DNA from: Propionibacteriaceae bacterium
GTDB lineage: Bacteria > Actinomycetota > Actinomycetes > Propionibacteriales > Propionibacteriaceae
Length of the DNA: 64,000 nt
Assembly (NCBI GenBank): GCA_017306015.1
Contig: JAFKJK010000024.1
Span: 1-64,000, forward strand
Reading direction: 5' to 3'
In this document: positions 55,385 through 63,950 of the stretch, piece by piece
Position numbering within the stretch: the first letter of the stretch is position 1
How the letters are laid out: the number at the start of each line of letters is the position of its first letter
Position numbers and translations under genes: made by a program
The notes under the pieces: model-generated
The model's input: the letters and a program-made list of their open reading frames with translations, nothing else
Told to the model about the DNA's origin: nothing
The model's database searches: none

Positions 55385-55703
55385 TGACCACGCCGGCTTC
55401 GACGATCGAGGACGGACGGTACGTGGCCTACGTCTGCGCGGCCGACCGTCCCGGCTCCCTGACCGCCGTCGCCGAAGTGGTCAGCAGCCGTGGGCCCAGC
55501 CTGGACTCGCTCGCCTCCGGCAACCTGCGGGACGGCACCGCGGTGATTATCCCGAGTTTCACCGCGAGCGGGCGCCTCTCCGGCTGGTCGAACGCACCCT
55601 GGCGCGCCTGGCAGTCGTCACGTCCGTCGACGTCCTGCCCGCGGACGATCCCGCCGTCCCTGCCTCCGGGTTAGTGCAGCCCACCCCGACGAATGGTTCC
55701 TGA
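55384..55703 (+). pseudogene. ACT-domain protein gene, apparently frameshifted
   Basis: The ATG at 55384 overlaps the preceding TGA (TGATGA). The first 65 residues read as an ACT domain (RYVAYVCAADRPGSLTAVAE). Near 55575 the frame becomes SNAPWRAWQSSRP and stops at 55674, while the -1 frame continues RLVERTLARLAVVTSVDVLP to a stop at 55703, as a normal ACT domain would. A one-base deletion (or sequencing error) is likely. The protein would bind an amino acid or related ligand, perhaps tuning the upstream dehydrogenase. Confidence 0.6.
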
Positions 55704-55975
55704 ACGCCTCCAGATCGCGTCGTCCGAGCCTGTGTTGAAGAGCGTCAAGGTCAGCGCAACGCCGACCGGACCTTCGCCGAACACAACGTCTGCTTCTACG
55801 TCGGAAGTCGCTACCGCTACTACGTCACGTACTGAGCACACGCGCAGAGGCGGGCTGCGATGGCCTCAAGGGGCTCAGTGTGGCCACGGACGACGCACGC
55901 AATTTGCCGCAAGCCTCTCCTGCGTCAGGACAGCCGACGCTAATGAACGAGACAGATGGCGCTGATGATTGAGCC

Positions 55976-56623
55976 CTACATGTCGCGGTAGCGCTTGGCG
56001 TTGGCGAGGTCGGTGCGCAGCTCGTCGGCGGTGCGGACCGTGACGTAGCCGGGGGTGTCTCGCTGGATCCGCCAGCTTTCGGACAGCGGCGTGACCACGA
56101 CCGGGTCGAAGCCGAACTCGTCGATGATCTTCGCGACGACCTCGGCAGCGTCCGCGTCGTTGGAGACGACGGCGAGCGCTCGGCGTCCGGGCGCGCCCGC
56201 GGGCTGGGCGTGTTCCAGGATCTGGCTGAACATGATGTGGTTGAACGCCTTGACGACCTTCGAGGTGGGCAGGTGCGCCTGCAGCAGCTCGGACGTCGTC
56301 GTGGTCTCCTGGTCGAGCGCGGCGATGTGTCCGTCCCGCTGCGGATAGTAGTTGTTCGTGTCGATCACGATCTTGCCGGCCAGCGGCTCGACCGGGACGG
56401 TGTCGATCGCCTTCAGCGGGATCGTCACGACGGCGATGTCGGCCGCGGCGGCCGCCTCGGCTGGGGTCGCGGCTCGTGCTCGCGGTCCGAGGTCGGCGAC
56501 CAGGTCGGCGAGCGTCTCAGGGCCGCGGGAGTTGCTCAGCACCACGTCGTAACCGTGGTCGACGAAGTCCCTGGCGAGGGTGGAGCCGATGTGTCCGGCT
56601 CCGATGAGTCCGATGGTGGTCAT
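55976..56623 (-). CDS. NADP-binding reductase, F420-dependent NADP reductase-like
   Basis: The 215-residue protein begins MTTIGLIGAGHIGSTLARDF, a classical Rossmann motif, with SNSRGPETL as the NADP-preferring segment and IDTNNYYPQRDG and KAFNHIMFSQILEHAQPAG as family signatures. It belongs to the NAD(P)-binding domain family that includes F420:NADP oxidoreductase. Hydride acceptor and partner are unknown. The start at 56623 lacks a strong ribosome site. A 272-bp spacer separates it from the ACT gene (plus strand). Confidence 0.85.
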   Translation of the reverse strand: MTTIGLIGAGHIGSTLARDFVDHGYDVVLSNSRGPETLADLVADLGPRARAATPAEAAAAADIAVVTIPLKAIDTVPVEPLAGKIVIDTNNYYPQRDGHIAALDQETTTTSELLQAHLPTSKVVKAFNHIMFSQILEHAQPAGAPGRRALAVVSNDADAAEVVAKIIDEFGFDPVVVTPLSESWRIQRDTPGYVTVRTADELRTDLANAKRYRDM

Positions 56624-56726
56624 ATTCGTGCAACCCGGCCGGGGCGTGCGGCATTCCTGGGATCCCGGACGGCCGAGAGCGCGATCCGGTGATCTCGTTC
56701 GAGTGGGCCAGCGGTGCCAGCGGAGG

Positions 56727-56744
56727 TCCCGGCTTTCGCCGGGA
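56727..56744. repeat. Single REP-like hairpin
   Basis: TCCCGGC-TTTC-GCCGGGA is a perfect 7-bp stem followed by TGACGAGCGGGG. It is one arm-type of the palindromic family at 10024-10352, where CGCCGGGATGACGAGC also occurs. It lies in the spacer between the NADP reductase and HAD genes and may end transcription of the HAD gene. Confidence 0.55.
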
Positions 56745-56858
56745 TGACGAGCGGGGTGGGGTGGCGACGCGGGGGGTTGGACGACGACGCGGGGGTGGCG
56801 CAACGAAGCGGGGAGGGGTGGCGAGCGGAGGTTGGTTGGCGAGCGCGGGACGGCTGGA

Positions 56859-57509
56859 CTACTCGAACAGGGCGCTACGCAGGGCGGGGAGGTCACTGGT
56901 CAGCACTGTTGGGGACGCCAGCTCAAGCTCGGAACCCAGGCCTGCTCCCCAGATGACGGCGACCGCGTCCATCGCGGCGGCCTGGGCGGCGAGGACGTCC
57001 ACCACCGCGTCCCCGACGTAGGCCGCATCGGACGCATCGTGGCTGAGCCGCTCCACGGCCAGCAGCAGCGGCGCCGGATCGGGCTTGTGGACGAGCGTGT
57101 CCTCCATCGCGACCGTCACCGGGATCAGCCCGTCCAGGCCCACCGCGCGCAGCGTCGCCTCCGCGGACGAACGCCGCTTCGACGTCGCCACCCCGATCGC
57201 CACCCCGGCCTCGGCCAGCTCGGTGAGCAGCCCAGCGACGCCCTCGTACCGCAGCGTCAGCTCGTCCAGATGAGCCAGGTTGTAGTCCAGGTACGCCGTG
57301 ATCAGCGCCTCGGCCTGCTCGGGGTACCGGACGCTGAACGTCCCGTAGAGCGTCTGCCCGATCCAGCTCCTGGCCTCGGCGGGGTCGGCATGCGTTCCCA
57401 GGACCGACCACAGCGCATGGTCGTAGGACGCCAGGATGAGCGGAATCGTGTTCGCCAGCGTCCCGTCCAGGTCGAAGACGACGCAGCCGTAGCGGGGACG
57501 TCCGGTCAT
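56859..57509 (-). CDS. HAD-family hydrolase (phosphoglycolate phosphatase-like)
   Basis: The 216-residue protein has the four HAD motifs: CVVFDLDGTLANT (nucleophile Asp), VATSKRRSSAE, KPDPAPLLLA and YVGDAVVDVLAA. A helical cap lies between motifs I and II, as in PGP/beta-phosphoglucomutase-type phosphatases. The substrate is unknown. The ATG at 57509 overlaps the stop of the AAA ATPase gene (ATGA), so the two are translationally coupled and may work together. Confidence 0.87.
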   Translation of the reverse strand: MTGRPRYGCVVFDLDGTLANTIPLILASYDHALWSVLGTHADPAEARSWIGQTLYGTFSVRYPEQAEALITAYLDYNLAHLDELTLRYEGVAGLLTELAEAGVAIGVATSKRRSSAEATLRAVGLDGLIPVTVAMEDTLVHKPDPAPLLLAVERLSHDASDAAYVGDAVVDVLAAQAAAMDAVAVIWGAGLGSELELASPTVLTSDLPALRSALFE

Positions 57510-58690
57510 GAGGCCGCCTCCGCCTGGCGAAGCACATAGTCTGCGAACCCTGGCATCGTGAACCTCCACTGGCCTTTCGCGACCGTCTCGATGATCCCCT
57601 TGTCGATCAGCGACTTCCGGGTGTGACTGAGCTGTGGCGTGCTCTTGCCGGTCAGTCTCGTGATGTCACTCGTCCTCGCCGTCCCCTCCGCGTCCGCCAC
57701 CTGCGCCATCGCGATCAGCAGCGCCCTGTCGACCGGCGTCGCCTTCGCCCAGCGGCCGCGGAACATGCCGGCATCCAGGTCCTCGCGGACCTGCACGATG
57801 GCCGCCTCCGCGTGTGCCCGGGTGATCGCGGCGCCGGGGATCGGCTCGGCCACCAGCCACGCCTCCTCGCCAAGCTTCTGGATCAGGTACGGCGAGCCGG
57901 CCGCCTCACCGAGGACGGCGTCCGCCGCGTCGGCGTCCCACGTCACGCCCAGCGGGATGCACGGCTCGATGAGCGCCCGCTCGGCATCGTCCCGGTCGAG
58001 CCGGTCGAGGGTCCTGAAGTTGAACCGCTCGGTGAAGCTCGCCGCAGCCATCACCTTGTCCGGGGTGTTCGGCAGGCCGGCGGCGAAGAAGACGATCGGC
58101 GGCATCGTCTGCGAGGTCAGGACGTCCTGGATCGCATTGCACAGCACCACGAGCTGATTGTGCGGAGCCTCCTGGAACTCGTCGATGAAGACCGCGACGC
58201 CCGTCTGCCGGTGCCCGACCGCGATCTGCGCCGCCTTGACCAGCACGTCCCCGAGAGCCTGGCGGGACGCTGTCCGGTCGGGCCGGCCCGCCGCGTCCGG
58301 GCCGCTCGTGATCTTGATGATGCCGGCGTTCACCTCGAGCGACAGCGACGCCAGCCGCCGGCGGAACGCGTCCCACGCGCCCCCGCTCCGGGCGCCCAGC
58401 GGCGCCACCGCCTCCGCCACCCGGGCCGCCAGCAACTGGACGTTGTCCGAGACGCTGTCGAGCGGAATCCAGCACGGGACGAAACCTCGGCGCTGCGCCT
58501 CCACGGCGATCGCGTCCAGCGTCACCGTCTTGCCCAGCCCGCGCGGTCCCGTGAAGAGGGTCACCGCCGGCGCGGCATGGCCCGAGTTGGCCACTCGGGT
58601 GAGTTCGGCGGACGCGCGCGCCAGGACCCGTTCGCGACCCACGAACACGGCGGGACGGACGCCGAAGCCGGGACGGTACGGACTCTCCAT
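57506..58690 (-). CDS. AAA+ ATPase with C-terminal winged helix (Orc1/Cdc6- or MalT-NB-like)
   Basis: The 394-residue protein has Walker A GPRGLGKT (48-55), Walker B VAVFIDEFQ near 170 and a sensor-like FFAAGLPNTP. The C-terminal 90 residues form a winged helix (ALLIAMAQVADAEGTARTSDITRL, split motif TSDITRLTGKSTPQL). This is an ATPase of the type used by archaeal Orc1 or STAND regulators, here uncharacterised. DNA binding by the winged helix is an inference. The ATG at 58690 lies seven bases from a 42-bp palindrome, a probable autoregulatory site. Confidence 0.82.
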   Translation of the reverse strand: MESPYRPGFGVRPAVFVGRERVLARASAELTRVANSGHAAPAVTLFTGPRGLGKTVTLDAIAVEAQRRGFVPCWIPLDSVSDNVQLLAARVAEAVAPLGARSGGAWDAFRRRLASLSLEVNAGIIKITSGPDAAGRPDRTASRQALGDVLVKAAQIAVGHRQTGVAVFIDEFQEAPHNQLVVLCNAIQDVLTSQTMPPIVFFAAGLPNTPDKVMAAASFTERFNFRTLDRLDRDDAERALIEPCIPLGVTWDADAADAVLGEAAGSPYLIQKLGEEAWLVAEPIPGAAITRAHAEAAIVQVREDLDAGMFRGRWAKATPVDRALLIAMAQVADAEGTARTSDITRLTGKSTPQLSHTRKSLIDKGIIETVAKGQWRFTMPGFADYVLRQAEAAS

Positions 58691-58696
58691 CGCGTC

Positions 58697-58738
58697 CCCT
58701 AAACGGTCATAAACGGCCAGGTTTCTGACTGTTTAGGG
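58697..58738. promoter_or_regulatory. 42-bp palindrome before the AAA ATPase gene
   Basis: Arms CCCTAAACGGTCA (58697-58709) and TGACTGTTTAGGG (58726-58738) are complementary at 12 of 13 positions. The 16-bp interior holds a second inverted repeat AAAC...GTTT. The site sits immediately upstream of the ATPase start codon, where a repressor or the ATPase itself could bind. Confidence 0.72.
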
Positions 58739-58958
58739 TAGCGGTCCGCCAGCCTCCTGGCACCGTGGTCCACATCCGGGCGTCCGCGGACGCGGCCGCG
58801 CGACCAGCCAGGATCCGCAGTCGCGGCCCGCGGCCGTGGACAGGTTTGGCGAATAGCCCCCGCCGCCCGACGGCCGGAGGCGATAATGGGGGAATCCAGC
58901 TCATCAGCGTGCCATCGGCACCCGGTGAGCGCACCCGGGCTCAGAGGAAGGATCCGCC

Positions 58959-59558
58959 GTGCCCAGCAACCGTCCACGAGGACGGCGTCCTGGTGGCGCC
59001 AACACCCGGGCCGAGATCGTCGACGCCGCCCTGCGGCTGTTCTCCACGGAGGGCTACGACAAGGTCTCGCTCCGCCAGATCGCCCGAGAGGCCGACGTCG
59101 ACCCGGCGCTGGTCCACCACTACTTCGAGAACAAGGCCGAGCTGTTCACGCTCGCCGTCATCGCCGTCCCCGTCGAGGACCCGAGCGAAGCCGTCCAGCG
59201 CATCCTCGAGGCCCCGCGCGACCAGCTCGGCGAACGCGCCGTGGACGTCGTCATGGCGACCTTCGAGCGTCCCGGCGCCGGCCAGCGCTTCATCGCTCTC
59301 CTCCGCGCTGCCATGAACTCCGGCGCGCCCACCAACCCGCTGAGTGAGTTCCTGGCCCGCGAGATCCTCGCCAAGGTCGCCGACGCCCAGGGCCACCCGG
59401 ACGCGGCCCGCCGCGGCCAGCTCGCCATGATGCTGTTCATCGGCTACGTGATGGCCCGCGACATCATGGCCTTCCCCGCGCTCGTCAAGCAGCGGCGCAC
59501 CGAGATGGTCACCCAGCTCGGCAAGGCCATGCAGGCCTTCCTCGTCGACCCCTGGTGA
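58959..59558 (+). CDS. TetR-family transcriptional regulator
   Basis: The 199-residue protein has the TetR helix-turn-helix (VSLRQIAREADVDPALVHHYF) near residues 40-60 and a TetR C-terminal ligand domain. The GTG at 58959 has AGGAAGGA upstream. It is transcribed toward the recycling operon on the opposite strand; stops are 20 bases apart. Target unknown; it may control the divergent AAA gene or an unlinked one. Confidence 0.88.
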   Translation: MPSNRPRGRRPGGANTRAEIVDAALRLFSTEGYDKVSLRQIAREADVDPALVHHYFENKAELFTLAVIAVPVEDPSEAVQRILEAPRDQLGERAVDVVMATFERPGAGQRFIALLRAAMNSGAPTNPLSEFLAREILAKVADAQGHPDAARRGQLAMMLFIGYVMARDIMAFPALVKQRRTEMVTQLGKAMQAFLVDPW

Positions 59559-59578
59559 TCGCGGGGCCGCCGGCACCC

Positions 59579-61213
59579 TCAGGCGGCCAGGCTCCGTCCC
59601 GGGATCGCGGCCAGCAGTTCCACCGTGTACGGATGCTGCGGATGGTCGAAGATCTCCTCCGGCGTCCCGCTCTCGACGAACCGTCCCTGCTGCATCACGT
59701 GGACCTCGTCGGAGATCATCCGCACCACCGCCAGGTCATGGCTGATGAACAGGTAGCTCAGCCCCAGCTCCTCCTGGAGCCCCGCCAGCAGCTTCAGGAT
59801 CTGCGACTGCACCAACACGTCCAGCGCCGACACCGCCTCGTCCAGCACCACCAGATCCGGCTCCAGCGTCAGCGCCCGGGCGATCGCCACCCGCTGCCGC
59901 TGGCCTCCGGACAGCTCATGCGGCAGCCGGCCGGCGAAGTCCGCCGGTAGCGACACCTTCTCCAACAGCTCGGCCACCCGCCTGCGCCGGCTGGCCGCGT
60001 CCCCGACATGATGGACGCGCAGCGGCTCGGCGATGCTCTGCCCGACGGTGTACCGCGGGTCCAGCGACGAGTACGGGTTCTGGAACACCGGCTGCACCCG
60101 ACGGCGGAAGCCGAACAGGTCCCGTCCCTTCAGCCCGGTCAGGTCGACGCCGTCGAACCGGATCGTGCCCGCGGTCGGGGCATCCAGCCCGAGCAGCAGG
60201 TTCGCCGTCGTCGACTTCCCCGAACCGGACTCGCCCACGATCGACACCGTCGTCCCCGGACGGATCGCGAAGCTCACCCGGTCGACCGCGGTGAACGTCC
60301 GCGCCTGCCCGGCCTTCGCCGAGCGGACTCCGAATTCCTTGACCAGGTCCTCGACCTCGACCAGTGGCGGACGCTCCGCCGCCGCCACCGTCCGCCGCAC
60401 CAGTGGCTCCCGCCGGGACGCCAGGCTCGGCGCGGCCGCGATCAGTTCCTTCGTGTACGGGTGCTCGGGACTGCCCAGCACGCGGGCGGACGGGCCCTCC
60501 TCGACCACCTCGCCGCGGTACATGACCACGATCCGGTCGGCCCGCTCCGCCGCCAGCGCAAGGTCGTGCGTGATCAGGAACACCGCCGTCCCCAGATCGT
60601 GGGTCAGCGACTCCAGCTGGTCGAGGATGCGTCGCTGCACGGTCACGTCCAGCGCCGACGTCGGCTCGTCAGCGATCAGGAGCCGCGGCCCGCACGCCAG
60701 GCCCATCGCGATCAGCGCGCGCTGACGCATCCCGCCGGAGAACTCGTGCGGATACTGCCGCGCCCGGACGTCCGGTTCGGGGATCCCCACCATCTCCAGC
60801 AGGTCCTGCACCCGCCGGTCCGTCGCGGCGCCGCGGGTCCTGCCGTGCACCTCCAGCGCCTCGCCGATCTGCTCGCCCACCCGCATCAGCGGGTTCAGGT
60901 TCGACATCGGGTCCTGCGGGACCAGCCCGATCCCCGCTCCGCGCAGGGCGATCAGTTCGCGCTCGCCGAGGTCGGCCAGCTCGCGTCCCTCGAACGTGAT
61001 GCTGCCGGCGGTGATCACCCCGTTGTCGGGCAGCAGCCGGTTCACCGCGGACGCCGTCGTGCTCTTCCCCGACCCGGACTCGCCCACGACGGCCACCGTC
61101 TCGCCGGCCGCGACCGCGATGCTCACGTCGGTCACGGCAGGGACGAGCGTCCGGCCGGTCCGGAAGGAGACGCACAGGCCGCTGATCTGCAGGACGGGCT
61201 CAGCTGGGGTCAT
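59579..61213 (-). CDS. Fused oligopeptide-type ABC transporter ATPase (DppD-DppF-like)
   Basis: The 544-residue protein is two complete ABC cassettes in tandem, with Walker A GESGSGKST twice, signatures FSGGMRQR and LSGGQRQR, and Walker B LLIADEPTSALD and LVVLDEAVSALD. Each half ends in a peptide-transporter-type C-terminal extension. It energises uptake of oligopeptides or related compounds; permeases and binding protein are not in this window. The ATG at 61213 overlaps the serine hydrolase gene by 14 bases. Neighbours suggest muropeptide uptake. Confidence 0.9.
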   Translation of the reverse strand: MTPAEPVLQISGLCVSFRTGRTLVPAVTDVSIAVAAGETVAVVGESGSGKSTTASAVNRLLPDNGVITAGSITFEGRELADLGERELIALRGAGIGLVPQDPMSNLNPLMRVGEQIGEALEVHGRTRGAATDRRVQDLLEMVGIPEPDVRARQYPHEFSGGMRQRALIAMGLACGPRLLIADEPTSALDVTVQRRILDQLESLTHDLGTAVFLITHDLALAAERADRIVVMYRGEVVEEGPSARVLGSPEHPYTKELIAAAPSLASRREPLVRRTVAAAERPPLVEVEDLVKEFGVRSAKAGQARTFTAVDRVSFAIRPGTTVSIVGESGSGKSTTANLLLGLDAPTAGTIRFDGVDLTGLKGRDLFGFRRRVQPVFQNPYSSLDPRYTVGQSIAEPLRVHHVGDAASRRRRVAELLEKVSLPADFAGRLPHELSGGQRQRVAIARALTLEPDLVVLDEAVSALDVLVQSQILKLLAGLQEELGLSYLFISHDLAVVRMISDEVHVMQQGRFVESGTPEEIFDHPQHPYTVELLAAIPGRSLAA

Positions 61214-62276
61214 CGTCGGCGTCCTCTCCGGCCGTCCGGCCCGGTTGCAGCGTGTCCAGTACCCGCGCCCACAGGTCCGCCGTCAGCGCCGGTTCGGCCG
61301 CCAGCAGCCGGTTGGTCATCATCACGATCGCGCGCCGGCGACCGGGCACCAGGCCGACGGCGCAGCCCGTGAACCCCGGATGCCACAGCATCCTCTCCGG
61401 CCGGTCGCCCCGGAGCACCTCGCTGCGCCAGCCGAGCGCCTGGCCCGCGTCCTGGCCGTCCGCGAACACCTGGTCGCGGACGCTCGTGCCCCACAGCCCG
61501 TCCGCCTCGGGATCGGCCAGCGACGAGGCCAGGGTGAGCAGGTCGTCCGCTGTGCCGAAGAGGCCGGCGTGCCCGGAGACCCCGCCGAAGGCGTGGACGG
61601 CGTTGCCGTCGTTGGCCTCGCCGACGGTGACGGCCTCCCGCCAGCGGAAGCCGGCGTCGGAGAACAGGACGGGATACGGCTTGCCCGTGCTCACCATCGT
61701 CTGCTCGACCTCGTCGCCGATGCCGCCGGCGGCGACATCCCCGTCGACCGGGCCGTAGGTCAGACCCAGTCCCAGCGGCTCGGCCACCAGCGTCCGGACA
61801 GCCTCGGAAAGGGAGGTCCCGGTGACGCTCGCGACGACGCGTCCGAGCAGCATGAAGCCGAGGTCGGAGTAGTGGCGGCCCTGCCGGGGGAGGTAGCGCG
61901 GCGGCAGCGAGAGGAGCGCATCGAGGGGGTCTGCGGCGAGATACAGCGGCTGCCACTCCCACAGTCCGGCGCGGTGCTGCAGCAGGTCGACCAGGGTCGT
62001 CCCGGTCGCGCACGACGTCCCCGGCAGCCAGCGCGACACCGGATCGTCCAGCGCGAGCTCGCTGAGGACGGCCAGCCGGTGCAGCGCGCACGTGGTCACG
62101 ACCTTCGTCACCGAGGCCAGGTCGAACCGGGTGCGCCCGGTCACAGCTTCGCCGCCGGGTCGCGTGAGCCCGCCGGTCGCAAGCTCGCGTCCGTCCGGCC
62201 CGGCGACGGCGACCACGGCGCCGGGTGGAGCGGACGGGCCCGACAGCAGCGCAGCCAGCGCCTCAGCTGCGGGCAT
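61200..62276 (-). CDS. Serine hydrolase, beta-lactamase/DD-peptidase family (class C-like)
   Basis: The 358-residue protein has the S-x-x-K nucleophile in DLASVTKVV near residue 54 and YSDLGF as the tyrosine motif. It lacks an obvious signal peptide, so it is likely cytoplasmic and acts on small substrates such as imported muropeptides. The ATG at 62276 has AAGGAG nine bases upstream and overlaps the acetyltransferase gene. Specificity (peptidase, esterase or amidase) cannot be read here. Confidence 0.87.
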   Translation of the reverse strand: MPAAEALAALLSGPSAPPGAVVAVAGPDGRELATGGLTRPGGEAVTGRTRFDLASVTKVVTTCALHRLAVLSELALDDPVSRWLPGTSCATGTTLVDLLQHRAGLWEWQPLYLAADPLDALLSLPPRYLPRQGRHYSDLGFMLLGRVVASVTGTSLSEAVRTLVAEPLGLGLTYGPVDGDVAAGGIGDEVEQTMVSTGKPYPVLFSDAGFRWREAVTVGEANDGNAVHAFGGVSGHAGLFGTADDLLTLASSLADPEADGLWGTSVRDQVFADGQDAGQALGWRSEVLRGDRPERMLWHPGFTGCAVGLVPGRRRAIVMMTNRLLAAEPALTADLWARVLDTLQPGRTAGEDADDDPS

Positions 62277-62778
62277 CGCCGGCTCCTTCCGCAGCGATCG
62301 TCCTGCGCAGCCGGAGCTCGGGCTCGCCGAACTCCGCTTCCACGCGCGTCCCGCCGTCCGGCAGCCAGCCGCGCGAGCGGTAGAAGGCGATGGACGGCGC
62401 GTTGCCGGCGAACACCCACAGCGTGGCGGCGGTGAGCCCTCGGGCGGCGAAGTCGGCGACGGCATGGCCGAGCAGTCGCGTGCCGACGCCGAGGCCCTGG
62501 GCGGCCGGCGAGACGTAGAGCGAGTGGACGGCGCCCTCGGCGCCGGACGCGTCGTAGCGGGTCACGCCCAGCAGGCGCGTCCCGTCCGCCGCGACCACGG
62601 TGACGCCGTTGTCGGCAGTTAGCGCCCGACGCCAGATGGCCGTGGCCCGCTCGTCGGTCATGCCGGTCACCAGGGCTTCGGGCAGGACGGCTGCGTAGCT
62701 GCCCCGCCAGCAGCCGAGGAACACCTCGACGACCTGGCCCAGGTCGTCGGCGGTCGCCTCCCGAAGCTCGAGCGTCAC
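62263..62778 (-). CDS. GNAT-family N-acetyltransferase
   Basis: The 171-residue protein has the acetyl-CoA-binding signature VSPAAQGLGVGTRLLGHA and the terminal FYRSRGW motif of GNAT enzymes. The substrate is unknown; in this setting an amino sugar or peptide amine is possible. The GTG at 62778 overlaps the anmK stop (GTGA), and its own end overlaps the serine hydrolase start by 14 bases, so the operon is read continuously. Confidence 0.86.
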   Translation of the reverse strand: MTLELREATADDLGQVVEVFLGCWRGSYAAVLPEALVTGMTDERATAIWRRALTADNGVTVVAADGTRLLGVTRYDASGAEGAVHSLYVSPAAQGLGVGTRLLGHAVADFAARGLTAATLWVFAGNAPSIAFYRSRGWLPDGGTRVEAEFGEPELRLRRTIAAEGAGDARS

Positions 62779-63950
62779 CGGCCGCCCTCCGCAGGCAGCA
62801 GCCGCAGCGACGTGAGCTCGGCCACCGGCTCGGGCAGGGCGAGCGGACCGCGTCCCGGGGTGATGGAGCCGAGGATGCGCGGCTCGGTCGAGCCGGTCCC
62901 CCCGGGGACGACCCCCGGCAGTCCGTGCAGCGTGCACCAGCCGATCAGGGCCATCAGGACGGCCTCCTTGGTATCCGCCGGCAGGCCGAGAGCGTCGGTG
63001 AGGGTCACCTCGACGCCGGGCAGCAGTTCCCGCAGCCGCCGCATCAGCAGCGGGTTGCGGCAGCCTCCGCCGGACGCGGCCAGCGACGTGACCCCGGCGG
63101 CGCGGACGGCGTCCGCCACCGTCTCGGCGGTGAGCTCGACCAGGGTGGCGAGCAGGTCGGCGTCGGACGGACACCGACCCGAGGCGGCGATCGCACGCTC
63201 GACGTAGGCGAGGTTGAACAGCTCCTTGCCGGTGCTCTTCGGCGGCTCCAGCCGGTAGTACGGCTCGGCCAGGAACGCCGCCAGCAGCGCCTTGTCCACC
63301 CGGCCGCCACCGGCGATCGCGGCGTCCGCGTCGTAGCCGAGGGGGTTCAGCCCGCGGTCGACGACGACGGCGTCGACCAGCGCGTTGGCCGGGCCGATGT
63401 CCCACGCCGAGGTGCGGTCGGCGACGACGGTGAGGTTGGAGATCCCGCCCAGGTTCAGCGCTCCCGGCCGTCCCGGACGACCCTTCAGCAGCAGGTGGTC
63501 GATCAGCGACGCGAGCGGCGCGCCCTGGCCGGAGACGGTCAGGTCGCGGGCGCGGATGTCCGCGACGACCGGGACGCCGGTGCGCTCGGCGATCCAGGCG
63601 GGCTGGCCCAGCTGCAGCGTGCCCAGCGCCCGGTCGCCCTCCACCCAGTGGTAGACGGTCTGGCCGTGCGAGCAGATCGCGTCCACGGGCCCGGCGGCGG
63701 CGATCGCGCCGGCCGCCGCGGCGGCGAAGGCCTGCCCGATCCGGGTGTCCAGTTCGCACACGGCCGCGAGGTCGGTGGACGCCGGCGGCAGCATCGCGAT
63801 CAGCGCAGCCCGCAGGTCCGGGTCGTAGGGCTGCGAGCCGGCGTGGACGAGCTGTCCGGTGAGGTCGCCGCCGTCGTGATGGAAGTCCACCGCCGCGATG
63901 TCGATGCCGTCGTGCGAGGTGCCGGAGATCATGCCGAGGATGCGCATCAT
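62775..63950 (-). CDS. anmK: Anhydro-N-acetylmuramic acid kinase
   Basis: The 391-residue protein has MISGTSHDGIDIAAVD (ATP/phosphate loop), CSHGQTVYHW, LNLGGISNLTVV and ASGGGCRNPLLMRRL, all marks of AnmK in the ASKHA fold. It converts 1,6-anhydro-MurNAc to MurNAc-6-phosphate in peptidoglycan recycling. The upstream partial gene ends like MurQ, the next enzyme of this pathway. Start ATG 63950 overlaps the preceding stop; ATG 63947 is also possible. Confidence 0.93.
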   Translation of the reverse strand: MMRILGMISGTSHDGIDIAAVDFHHDGGDLTGQLVHAGSQPYDPDLRAALIAMLPPASTDLAAVCELDTRIGQAFAAAAAGAIAAAGPVDAICSHGQTVYHWVEGDRALGTLQLGQPAWIAERTGVPVVADIRARDLTVSGQGAPLASLIDHLLLKGRPGRPGALNLGGISNLTVVADRTSAWDIGPANALVDAVVVDRGLNPLGYDADAAIAGGGRVDKALLAAFLAEPYYRLEPPKSTGKELFNLAYVERAIAASGRCPSDADLLATLVELTAETVADAVRAAGVTSLAASGGGCRNPLLMRRLRELLPGVEVTLTDALGLPADTKEAVLMALIGWCTLHGLPGVVPGGTGSTEPRILGSITPGRGPLALPEPVAELTSLRLLPAEGGR

